Below are positions 26,501 through 38,000 of a stretch of 64,000 nucleotides of DNA, in pieces. The translations under genes and the position numbers were made by a program. The stretch comes from Ypsolopha sequella (lineage: Eukaryota > Arthropoda > Insecta > Lepidoptera > Ypsolophidae), in assembly GCA_934047225.1 (NCBI GenBank), contig OW203986.1:15441221-15505220 (forward strand), read 5' to 3'. The notes beneath the pieces were generated by a model. The model was not told the origin of the DNA. It ran no database searches and was given only the letters and a program-made list of their open reading frames with translations. The stretch's first letter is position 1. Each line of letters opens with the position of its first letter.

Positions 26501-26879
26501 TATATCTTGAGTACAATTTCATTTTTACCTTTTTATTATTAACTTTTAATAAACTAAAATCTTATAAAAAAGAGACAAATATATATTTATCAAAAAACTT
26601 ATTTTTATTACATTGACATGTAATGAAAATTACGAATAAAATGATTCTGATTTTATCTCCAATGCTCATAATAATAAGTTAATGCTCATAATAATAAGAA
26701 GTTAATTTTATATCTGCTCGTATAAAGTCGCATTGTACCCAACCACGATCATCACATTCGCATTGCAACTAGCAGTAACAAAAATTTTGAATCAAATTTC
26801 TATTTCGAAGAAAAAAATTACAGATGTATCGTGTCTAAGAGGACATAGTCGTCACTATTAACTTTATGAAGCTTATTTG
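23600..26879. other. No gene recognised
   Basis: Between 23860 and 24400 are phrases such as GGAATTTTGGCTCTTTGTCAG and overlapping open frames on the + strand (24074 and 24106) that look like a decayed repeat. A palindrome around 26430-26565 (TTTTTAGTTTATAAAAAGTT against AACTTTTAATAAACTAAAA) flanks GATGCCGGGCCCAGTGGGGG. Confidence 0.35.
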
Positions 26880-27034
26880 TATGGTATAAGTCATTTGTAT
26901 AGTATAAGTTTTATGTTAAAAAAAGACATAATCTTGTTTATTGCCCTTCTTCTTAGCAAGACTAATCGAATGGGCGGAGGTAGGCATGTATTTATATATG
27001 TAACCTTATTAGTATGTAGTATATAGGATGGGAG
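26880..27034 (+). repeat. Dispersed repeat R, copy 1
   Basis: About 150 bases, from TATAGTATAAGTTTTATGTT through GCCCTTCTTCTTAGCAAG and GGGCGGAGGTAGGCATG to TATATAGGATGGG, recur inverted at 38230-38372. The match stops at GGATGGG, exactly where the F1 foldback begins in the second copy. Confidence 0.7.
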
Positions 27035-27123
27035 TAGACACTACATACTTATCTAAATATGTAATAGTAATTTTACTCTTCATAGCTCCACTCTGTATAT
27101 AAATCGCAAGATGTATTGTAAAC

Positions 27124-27172
27124 AGGGTGTTGATTTGGTCCGCTACTTCCGTTATAGAAGTGTCAATATGTT
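27124..27172 (+). mobile_element. Solo end of the 48-kb MITE family
   Basis: ACAGGGTGTTGATTTGGTCC followed by GCTACTTCCGTTATAG matches the inverted-repeat end of the element at 48024-48387. No partner end was found nearby, so this is a truncated copy. Confidence 0.5.
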
Positions 27173-27410
27173 TACGGTTCCTCAATAATAAAATAAATAT
27201 TTGAATACGGAGAATGGAGATCCATTTTATATTTATAACACTGGCAAACTGTCGCTCTTTAAAGTTTGTGTCGTCAAGTCACATACATAAATAATGTCAT
27301 TTATTTAAGTACCTATCACTCCTATTAAAACAACTACGTAGTTATACCTATCAAATAGGTATAATAAATTTTACTCATACGCTGGCCTACTTAATATATA
27401 TAGGTATATA

Positions 27411-27625
27411 CCAGGGGAGGCCAACTTGATTAGATCCAAGATCTACTGTTTGCTGACAAAACCCTGGGCGATCTACCAATTACATTCTTCTTGTAATTTT
27501 AAATGAAACACTATTCATATCACACCTATATTACAGTAAAATTATATATTTTTTGCCTTGCCACGATCGACTGGACTAATAGCCGCGATCGAGTCGATCG
27601 CGATCGACCGGTTGGCTACCGCTGG
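27411..27625. mobile_element. hAT-like MITE with GATCG-rich end
   Basis: The ends are CCAGGGGAGGCCAAC and, inverted, CCAGCGGTAGCCAAC. The right half is dense in CGATCG repeats. Flanking GTATATAC and AAATATAC are an imperfect 8-bp target duplication (6 of 8). The CAGnGG-GCCAAC terminus is the form of a widespread hAT group. There is no coding capacity. Confidence 0.55.
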
Positions 27626-28182
27626 AAATATACACACTGTATCTACTTTTTGTGTCAAGATCACAATTAATCCATGGTGTTTGCCTGCAGCCACTGTCCC
27701 ATGAAGATATCTAATTCTAATTATAGTCCGTCATAAATTTTATGGTTTCCTAGATAATGTTGGCACGCGAGATTAAAGCGGTTAAAATGATGGAAACGTT
27801 CAATTAAGTTGTTGTAATTTGTTCACGAGTAAGAAAAATGCATTGTAAGTGTATGCAGGTTATATTTGTTGTGTATTTAATATTAATAAGGCATGCCTAT
27901 ACTGGTATGGTCCGGTGCGCTCGGACGGACGTCCGCAACGGTATACTGTGATCTCATCAATAAAACCAGTGAACGACCATGCTGCTTATTTAAAAATGAC
28001 GCAGTTTAACCCGAAAGATAATGTCCCAGTTCTCGTCAGTGATATGAAGTAATTCGAAGGACTTCCCAAAAGTTCAACAATGATAAGATAAAATTGAACT
28101 TTAGCAAAGATAACACTATTTTTTCGTTTGTTTACACTAGATGAGTACGCGCTGGAACTAATGGCTCAATTATAACAGCAGC

Positions 28183-28482
28183 TCAAACTAGCGTTGCAAT
28201 TTTCCCCAACTTACACGTTCCTACAACACCTCCTTCTGATGTTGAATGCGACGTGTCTTTAAATTCCCATTCGTTCCACTTCAAAGGCCAACATGCTCCT
28301 ACCGAGCACTCATTAGACCGTTGCCCTGGTTGCCCAACAACCTTCCAAATAGACATTTGGAGCCCTAATAGCAAACCGGACGTATGTTGTTTACCGACCG
28401 AAACCCACGCTGTGTAGGCGTCGTCAACTCTGTCTACTCTAACCTGATTTAGACTAGAATTATTCACATAGATAGCTTCCAT
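28183..28482 (-). CDS. Hypothetical 99-residue frame, Trp-rich
   Basis: ATG to stop: starts MEAIYVNNSSLNQVRVDR, with four Trp, several Cys and SVGACWPLKWNEWEFKD in the second half. A donor-like T|GTAAGT at about 28205 could end an exon before the stop. It lies 430 bp from, and antisense to, the first visible exon of the + strand PDZ gene. No known domain is recognised. It may be a chance frame or a transposon fragment. Confidence 0.25.
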   Translation of the reverse strand: MEAIYVNNSSLNQVRVDRVDDAYTAWVSVGKQHTSGLLLGLQMSIWKVVGQPGQRSNECSVGACWPLKWNEWEFKDTSHSTSEGGVVGTCKLGKIATLV

Positions 28483-28909
28483 TCAGCAAATATAGTCATA
28501 AGCCTATGGCAAACATTGACAAAATGATTAGCAAGTTGATACTCAAAAAAAATTCTACGCAGCCGCTCTTTTCGGCGGCCAAGATATTTTCTTAAACATT
28601 CTATACAAAGGAATTCAAGGCTACATGCTTGAAAGGCACGTCGTATTTTATTATTTTAACGATATTTAGCCTCCCAATTTGACTTTGACAGCATTAGTAT
28701 TCCAATCGTTTTTGGAGCCCAGACATTTTCAACGCTGTTTTTATAAACTCCAATTTGTTTAGTTCTATACGTTTTTTTTTTACGTTTCGCCACTTCCTTG
28801 AACCTTAATCGTAATTTGTGATAGCGTTTTCCGTGATGTTCTCGAATTTACATACTTTAAACTCGTACGTCATTATTAAAATAATAAATCAATTTTCTGC
28901 AATTTGCAG

Positions 28910-29080
28910 TCGAAGCAGCAATGGGAGCGCCAGCGTGGGGTTCCCGAGCTGGTGGTGGGGATAGACCTCGACTCCTGCGCATGACCCCTCTGCGTCACAG
29001 TTTTGCTGCTCCAGCGTCACCTGCCCACGCTCCGTCACAAAATCACGACTACGCTTCTGACGCTGATACCAACAAAAAAG
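28910..29080 (+). CDS. + strand PDZ gene, first visible coding exon
   Basis: The exon is preceded by a pyrimidine-containing stretch ending in TTTGCAG and ends AAAAAG|GTAATT. Its frame is open through the acceptor, with two bases before the first full codon, so an upstream exon in phase 1 is likely. An ATG at 28921 inside it ([12 protein letters not shown]) could instead be the start. The peptide is small-residue- and Arg-rich and has no recognisable domain. GC content is clearly above the flanking DNA, which supports coding status. The phase at its 3' end (one base, G) is completed exactly by exon 2 (AA). Confidence 0.7.
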
Positions 29081-32000
29081 GTAATTATTTGTATTCTATA
29101 CTATTTATATACAGCAGGTGGTAGAGCTGATGCCGGGCTCGACTGTGGAGGTACCACAATATTACTTAAAGACCCCCTCGAAGTAATTCCGGGGAGAGTA
29201 AGAGGACAGCTCACAGGCAAAAAACCAGGAGGCCCACCATGACTGGGACCGATGGATGGCGGTATATCCATCCCTAATAGCCGGGCCTGATATGGAACAG
29301 ACTGGTGACGGGCAGCGGCGTCACTGGTGCAAGGGTTCTGGCACCGCGCTCACCAACTCGCCTGCCCAGCGTGTGTGAGTATGGGCAATTCTTCCAGGAT
29401 GACCGCCGGGAATGGTAAAGTCCTGGAAAGGCTTATGTCCAGCAGTGGACGAACTAGGCTGATGGATGGATGATTATATTTATATTTGCATACGTATACA
29501 TTTACTGCCGATCACCATCTGCTACTTCTCCTCACAAATTTTTCACTTGTTCCACATTTATCAATAATTTGATTCATAGTTACTTGTTCTTCTATTTATT
29601 TATAACTAGAGATAATCTAACGGTCAATGTTTCTACATTTTAGAAGAGGGCTGGAACGCAAACTTATCCCAAAGATGGCGAAAGCTGCGACGGCGCTGTT
29701 CACGACTTAGACCTGGTTCCGGACACCGCGAGCCGAGTCCAACAAGATGTTCACCCTCGCCACCTCGGCCACCACAACACTGCTCCCCTGTACCTCCAAC
29801 CAAACTCTCCTTCAGGCATCGAGGAAAGGTCTACACAACAGCATCTTTAAGGGTTACGAATGGAGCCCCTGATATATTAAGAGCTTTGGGTAAACTTGGA
29901 GGTGGATTACGTAGAAGAGCACTCTCAGCGCATGATGTCCTAGCACCACCTCAACAGCAGCCCTCCACATTCTACGTCCCTAGTCCAACAGCAACCGTCC
30001 GAGGACCATCTTCTCCATCTCCACCGAGACACTCAATGACTCTTAGAAGGAGATGTAGTTCACCGAACGTCTATCGCAAGCAGTCCTCTCCTCACTCACG
30101 GGATCGTGCTCCTCTCATAACCAATGAAGACGAAAGTCGAGACCTAGTAGATTTCGCTTACATTCCGGAGCGAAGAAAGAGTAATAGTGAAGGCCGAAAT
30201 CGAAGACCTTACAGCGAGAACGTAGACCTAGAAGCTTCTATTTACAGAAATGGTTATAGCAGACTGAATGGAGATCATAGAGTATCTTCACCGCGAATAT
30301 GGGAGGAGCCTTATAAGCTGCCTAGGGTGCAGGTGCGACAAGAAGCGATCCAACAGCTCCGGAATGGCGTGTCTGAGTTAAGGGTCAGCGCCACGCCAAG
30401 AGCTTCGAGGCCTCCACCAGCCCCTCCTTTTACACAAACAAAGCGGCCACCAGTACCTCCTTCTGCACAAATAAAACGGCCACCAGCGCCTGAGCCGCGG
30501 GATGGAGCACAGCAATTTGAAGTAAGCCTTTTAACTTTTTTTAGTTTGTTGCATTGTGTACAAAGCAAAATCTTTCCGAAGATAGACGAAACCCTTATAA
30601 GATCACTCTCATGTCCATCCGTTCATCCGTGACAGAGATTTTTCTCGAAAACTATGTAACGTAGGAATTTTAAATGTTAGGTCCTTTTTTCACGAATATT
30701 TATATGTACATACATATCCAGAATTAGAAAATGTCAAGAATTAGAAAAATAATATTTTAGACAATAATATGGGGTCAGTTTGGTCCAAGGAAAAAAGTGT
30801 TTTTATTATTATATCGTGTGAGGTATTATTTGAAAGAGCTATTTTTAAGGATCTTAAAATATATATATATCGTCACCTTAAAGGGAAAATTAAATAACCA
30901 ACAAAAAAAAAGTTCCGAGATAATCGCAATTTTGTGTTTTTTTTTTGGTAGAAAATTCATATCTCCGTTATTAAGAAAGCTAAAATTCTAATTTTTTTAT
31001 ATGTTGTGGGCTTTAGATAGTTCTTAAGTTGCACATTTTATAATATTGGAAAATAATTTCGTATATCCATGATTTACCGTATATTCATTTTTACTTTTTT
31101 GCATGATATAAGTAGCCTTATTTATATTTGCCATTTTATAGTTTGCCATTTTTCATGGTTGTTGAATTTGCCAATGGACCTTTTCTGGTACTTAGAATGA
31201 CTTTTGAATTAACTTCAAAGCTAATATTTTAATAAGAGTTGTTCTAAAATTGAAATCCATCACTAGGGAGCTAATTAACATACATAAAGTCTTTTTATAG
31301 TTTTATTTAAATAAGTTTTTACGTTAATAAGACAAGAAAAATATATTTATTTTGGAACCTGTTTCGCTATCCTGAGGGGCTATTCCGAAGTGACAAAATT
31401 CGATCGAATATCGTTCGGTCGTATATCCATCTCTATCACACTGTCTAGGCGTGCGTCAGAGATGGACGTATGCTTGGACGATAAACGATCAACCGAATCT
31501 TTTTGGGAGTACTGGGCTAGTCAGTACCCGGTTAGGATATACGATTAAATAAATAAATGAAAACTGCAGAACCTTCGTGATATAATTGTATTAATTATAC
31601 TTAGAGAAATTGCAAAACATATCAGTTATAATCTCTTTTTGTTAACTACAGTACGCGGCGATAAATAATGCACAACGAATCTTAGCGTCATCTCTGTCGC
31701 ACGAAGCTCTTAGTTCGGTGACAGAGACGACGCTCTATGAAGCCGAAGATAGCCGGTGCGCATTATATACCACCGCGTACTGTAAGTTCACTGAAAGTTG
31801 CATACAGTAACATGCACGTATGTGGATGGAGAACATCACCAGTGCCACATCGACGTGAACAAGTAGAATTGTGTAAGAAAAGCGGATTCACTTGACAGCT
31901 CAAAAAATAGATACGGGTTTAATTGTCAAACGGGCTAATTTCTTCCGTTTTAAAATTGAAATCGCACGTTTTAAGCTGTCATGGATGGATACTACTCGTA

Positions 32001-35000
32001 TATTCTGACACAATTGCACCCTAAAGTCTTGTGGTAGCCAGACGGACCGTACGTCCTCCATCCTCGGGTGCCCTGCGCCTGTACAACGGATAACCATTCT
32101 CGTTGGTTGGCGTCTCTTTTAACAGCGCCCGAAGATACTTTTTGGTGCATGCCCTGTCCCACATGTACAGGAGACGTAGGGTTCAGTGCTCCACAAGGAC
32201 TCATGCTCTTAGTGATCGTATCATATAGCTGTTTGTCCAAGTTGGGGTCGGGCAGCTCTGCTGATATCACTTCATTGATTTGGTTCGGACGCAATTTTTT
32301 TCAACCACAGCAGCTCTAATTAATAATGTAATTTCAGGGTTCCCTGCCCGAAAACTTAGTATTGCAGCTTAGTATTGCAGCTTTGTTTTACAAAATTTAA
32401 ATATTTTTGCGAAATTCTAATAAAAAAATATTAATTACTTAAGCTCAAATATATTATAATCAGCTTACTAAAATTAAATAAACACACAAAAAAAAGCTTA
32501 ATTGCACCTATCAAGATAATCTTTACAAGCGAAAAATAAATAAAAATTCTTAACATCGATTTAAATATTCGTTTACACCATTTCAATAAGAGCAATTATG
32601 TATTTTTGCCTTTCGGTTATTATCATCAGTTCGAAATATGTTTATTGCCAAAATTCAATGAGGTGAGTTATTTTTTTTATCCTAATAACAAAACTACACA
32701 TAGAGTCAATCTCTTTAATCCTTTTTGTATAAGTGATTTTAATATAGTTTTCCCAATCAGTTTTCTAGTAGTTTTCCGGATTAACCAGTTTGGCCACAAA
32801 CAGCTATCTCAAGAAATAAAGGGAGTAGGAAAACGATTCCCAAACCAAAATATGGAGAAAAAATCGGACGTTTAGAAAATGCAATAAAACGTGTTTTGGA
32901 AAAATGTTACTTATTTAATTTTCCATTTAAGGTGACGATATTTAGTCTATTGGTTTTAGCTCAAAATTTTCTTTAAATTACCAATCCCCCTGATCCTCTA
33001 TATGATTTCTTTCTAAAGCTAAAATTTAAATTTTAATAGAGTTAAGTAAGTAGTTAGTAGTTAGTAGATAATTTAACAATTTATAGTTTAAAGTAGTATA
33101 GGTATACCACCGGAAGGCTGCGATTATTTTCGAGAGTGTAACAGTTACTAAAAAAATATGTTTTATTAAAAAAAAACTGTTCAATTTCTTTTATTTACTG
33201 CTCACTGTTGTATTTATTGAGGGAGCTCTAATTGTGCGAGCCTAATTCGCTTTTAGCCGTTTTTTTTTCTAAGTCAGATTATTCTTTATCAATTCAATGT
33301 ATTTTGTATAAGTTTCAGGTGCAATTTACAAAATCAGCAGGAGGAAAGGGTCTAGGATTCAGCATCGTCGGCGGTCGAGACTCCCCGCGCGGCAACATGG
33401 GCATCTTCGTCAAGACCATCTTCAACAATGGACAAGCAGCCGAGTCTGGCTTGCTGAGGGAAGGTCAGATGCGTTATTTCTATCTCATATTTAGATCCTT
33501 TTCAACTGATTGTAGAAAGTGACAGTTAAAAGTGTATCTATAGGTACATACGTAGATAATTAGTTATTTTTAGACCGATGCTGAACTGGTGGAATAGTTC
33601 CTAATAAACAAAATCGAATTGCAATATAAATTGGTTATGGAGATGATCAGTAGAGGAAAGTTACTAAATATGGAATACCATTTAGATTTCTTGTTTAAAA
33701 AAAATAAAAAAACAAAAACGTTTATTAGTAATTATAATCAGTCAAACATTTTTTCTTGACCTAGTATTCGTTTTTTGTTTTTAATATTACTAAACAATTT
33801 TATATATTTCAAAAATCAAGTTATCAAAATGGTAGCAATTTATAGAATAGCTGCCTAAATATGGAATATTAGAAAAATGCATGTGATTCCTATTTAGAAA
33901 AAAACAAAAAAGTAAGGAAATTTTGGAAAAAAATAATGGAGAACTTAATCTTCTTGAAAAAATCACAAATTCGAGTGTCAAATTCTGGATCTGCACAGAC
34001 CTTAGAATAATAACGCCTAGAATGATAGTTCCCTTCAACCGATCTCTCCAAAGTGAGGCAAAAAGATGATTCATGTGGGCGTAAGCATCATGTAGCTACG
34101 TTTGCTGACACGCACACAAGCGCATAAACAATGTTGCTAGTGGAGTACGCATTTTCCCTAAAGTAGGGAAATTGGAACTGTTACTTAACGACACGGAATT
34201 ATTATTTCTTGGTATACATTACACAGCATAGTGTATTAATAGTGTTGAAATCAGTATACATTATATGCCCATATAAGCACGAACTAATATATAACGGTAT
34301 TTACATTATTTAACATATATTATATAGAATTACAAAACAGTGACTAGAAGGAGTAGTCTGATACGGTAGTGATGTATGTATGAAATTTCAAGCGTCTAAT
34401 ACTGAGCGGGAATCTTCGGAACTATGGAGCAATTCTATAAACTTAAAATGTCTCAGGTGGGGTGAATAAAAAACCATAATGAGTAACTACGTTTCTCTTA
34501 TATTTGAAAAAAATAAAACGAGCTTTGCCGCGTAGTGGTCGCCACAACAACCTAATGGCCTTGGAACTCTACCTGTTTTCTAAACAATTGTCGCTTAGAT
34601 GACACCATTTGCGAAATGTTGTCTTTTTTAGATTCATAAAAGAATCGAATTTTTTAATACCGTTCAACAACAAGCCGCGCTAATTAGAAATTAAAACAAC
34701 GTAAAATAGATAACATAAGCAAACATTTAACAAAAATATTTAGTACACAAAACCCGAAAAAATGTGATTTATTGAAATGATGAACCTTGGTCCTGACCAC
34801 TTACCGAAAGTGACCTTGTATATTAGTACTAATTTGGGCAATATTTTTTTTCCTTTTACTGGCAACATTTTAATACAATGGCGTCTACCAAGATTACGTA
34901 CGATTATTTCTGTTTAAGTTTATGTTTTACGTTAAATTATAATGTGAATTGCAGTACTGAGAGGTGGAATGTGATGTTACAGTGTTTATTATGTTTTTCC

Positions 35001-38000
35001 GTTGTATTGTGACACCCATTGACCGCACAAACTATCATTTTCAATTTAATTTCCGAGAGTTGTTAGTACTAAAGGCTGCCCTTGAGAACTGACCAGGCCG
35101 GCCGGCGAACCAGGCCTATATGGCCTGGTTTTACTCGCTTCACTTATTGTGCGCGGACTTGGTTTCTAGGCGTTATTATTCTAAGGCACAGACATTATGA
35201 ACCCAGAAAGAAGACAGTAAACTTTTGACCCATGTTTTTCCTTGAGTATCTTGAGAAAACAAAAAACGCCTGCCATAACCACACCGCGCACCTGACAAGT
35301 CAGACAAAATAAGTGCGACACTAAACTGAGTGAATGAGATAAACAATTACTTTGAATTGCATCTTGAAGTGTTAGTTTTAGTGTTTGTGGTATTCCATAT
35401 TAGGGATACTATTCCTTGTTTGGTAACTTTCCTCTACCATAAAATAATTAACCCAAGATATACTCGTATATAACACTAGTAAATTAAAAATAATCCTTAA
35501 AATCCAAAGATAATACAATAATAGTATTTTGTACAACTGTAACATAATTTGAGACATTGGGACACGAGTGCTTGTTTAGGAAACGAACGAAGTTAGTTTC
35601 GTTATAATTTTGCACGAGAGTCCTAATGTCTAATTATGATCAGTTGTACACAATACTTTATCTACGACCATCAAAAATATCGTCTTTATTTATAATATTT
35701 TCAACCAATAATTTCACGAAAAATGAGAAGAAGACCACTTTGCGATGGCAGCATACACAATACATAGATAATAAGGTTTTGTTGAATAACTATTGAGTGA
35801 ATTTTGAATGTAAGTGATATATTGCGATTAATTATATAAAAGCGGGTTTTTCACAATCCGGCTGCGAAACCGCTCTTAAGTCATCTTGAAAAATAAACAA
35901 CAACATCGAATTACAATTACAATTTTATTAATAACGGGACAAAACACAAGATGCGCTTGCGCATAACGAGGACATTCCTGCAGAACGGTTAAAACAGCTG
36001 CGAATAATCACCTTATTATTACAACCTACATACACCTGCCTCACGCAAGTAATAAATATCAATTTAAAGGTTACATCATTCGATAGCGTATTGACAAGAC
36101 CTTCAATAACCGCACAGTGAGAATATCTGTACGTAGACTCGGCCATAATACGTATCTATACATGGAGTACCTATACGTAGGTTCAATTAACGGTTATTAG
36201 GTTTTATCGAGGACATAAAAGTCATGCAGCTTAACAGGTTCCTGTGCGAGTAGCTGTAATATGGACACTAGAAGTTTTTCCGCTTTAATTATTTTGTATT
36301 AAATAATTTTTTGTTTCTATCAATAACTCTTTAGTACTTAAGACTGTACATGTGCATAGAGTGCATAGAGTCCAGATCTCTTAAGTAAGCTGTCATTTAA
36401 TACCCCTAAAAGGCTACCAAGATCCAACTACATTCTTTTTAATATACCCTTTGCTAAGACTAACCTAGGTACCAACGCTCCTTTAACGAGATCTTGCCGC
36501 CAGTACAATGCCATTTCCAAATACGCCAAAGCAGATATTGATATTTTCTCCGGGCTCAACACCTTCAAGTCCTCTGTCAGTAAATACTTAGCCAAAAAAA
36601 CTACACGCACAAATAAACACAAAGCATAAAATAAGTAGGTACCTACCCTGTTATTTAAAAAAATCTTCGCACAAAATTTGTTAACCTAGTTTTAATTTCA
36701 TATTTTATAGAATATACGAGTAGTAAATGCTCCTATTAGTATAAGAATTGTTCATAATTGTCTTAACTGGTGCATGATGTGGATGCCTTTAATTAAGAAA
36801 ACAAATAGCTGTATACATTTTAAGATTATTCCATTTAAGTAAGTTTATTGTATTTCTTGTTGGTGTTCCTAAATAAATAAATAAATAAATAAATAGAGTA
36901 TGAAACACGCCAGACTTTCGAGGATATGATCTTTTATCTAGATTGAAAGCTTTGTCCAAAAAAAAATTTTTTCCGTCCTCTTTTTTTTGATTTTCAAACG
37001 TTCGTTTCAAGAACGCGGTTAAGAGACCAACTTGATTTTTTTTTTCATAAAATAGGCATCTAACCAAAGCATCTAGCGAACTGGGATACGCGAGGCCAAA
37101 GTAGGAGAGACAACACACGGAATAAAGCGCGGGGTTTCCAAGAGCATAGTTCGTGCCTCGTTTGCATACAGGAGATCTCTATGCTCGTTTACATAGAGGA
37201 GATAACTATGCTCGTTTGCATAGAGGAGAGCTCTATGCTCGTTTGCAACGGAATAGACGAAATAACACGCGCGTTTACATTATTTGCTTGAAGTACTTGC
37301 TTGAAGCGCGAAATTTTAAAAGTAGCGTTGTATCGGGAATAAAAATATCGCTGATGCCTATATATCAGCAAGCCCAAAGTATCGCCGATATATCGGTATA
37401 AAAAAATATATAGTGACATTTAAAGTCAAAGGAAAAAAAATTATGTCTGAAAATTATGAAAATATTGTTCAAAGTAAAGCTGTCTTTAAGCTAAAATTAA
37501 GTAAAATTGGTAATTTGTTTGAAACCACTAATGGTATTTGTATGGTTCTTGCACTAAAATACAAGGAAAATATTGCTTAGAAAAATAATCTATGGAATTT
37601 TTTTCTGTCCATCGCGTCCATGTGAAAAGTATTTTATTCCCCTATTTTGCGCTATCCGAACACCCTGCGACGTCGTCGTAATGCAGTGCGCGCTGATATG
37701 AGCGTTATTTCAACGATAATTTACAGAGTAATATATAAAATAACACAACTTTGTTTGAAAATCCTGATTAACACTAAACTATTATACTCGTACCTTTACT
37801 TTTTATTCAAAAATAAGAAAAACAATAATAAGTCGTGCGTTTGGAAACGAGACCGTGCGCATCCACTTTAACGAGCTAGGTAATGAGGTTGAAAAAAATA
37901 TTGATGACAGGTGAACAGACCTTAAAATTCAAAATTCAAATAGTTTATTTTGCAAAGGAGGTATAGATATATACACTTTTTACACGTCAAATTTAATCTA

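Larger units (their letters stand above)
30522..33318 (+). other. Intron of + strand PDZ gene
   Basis: AT-rich. It holds the elements at 31398 and 31649 listed separately, and a short GC-richer stretch at 32040-32290 with open frames on both strands but no recognisable product. Confidence 0.7.

Noticed and set aside
29886..29886. Apparent translation start of the 248-residue + strand frame
   Set aside because: The codon is TTG. The frame is open back to the acceptor at 29643 and joins exon 28910-29080 in phase.
35108..35132. Perfect palindrome near AACCAGGC/GCCTGGTT as a possible microRNA hairpin
   Set aside because: The stem is only 8 bp, too short for a miRNA precursor.
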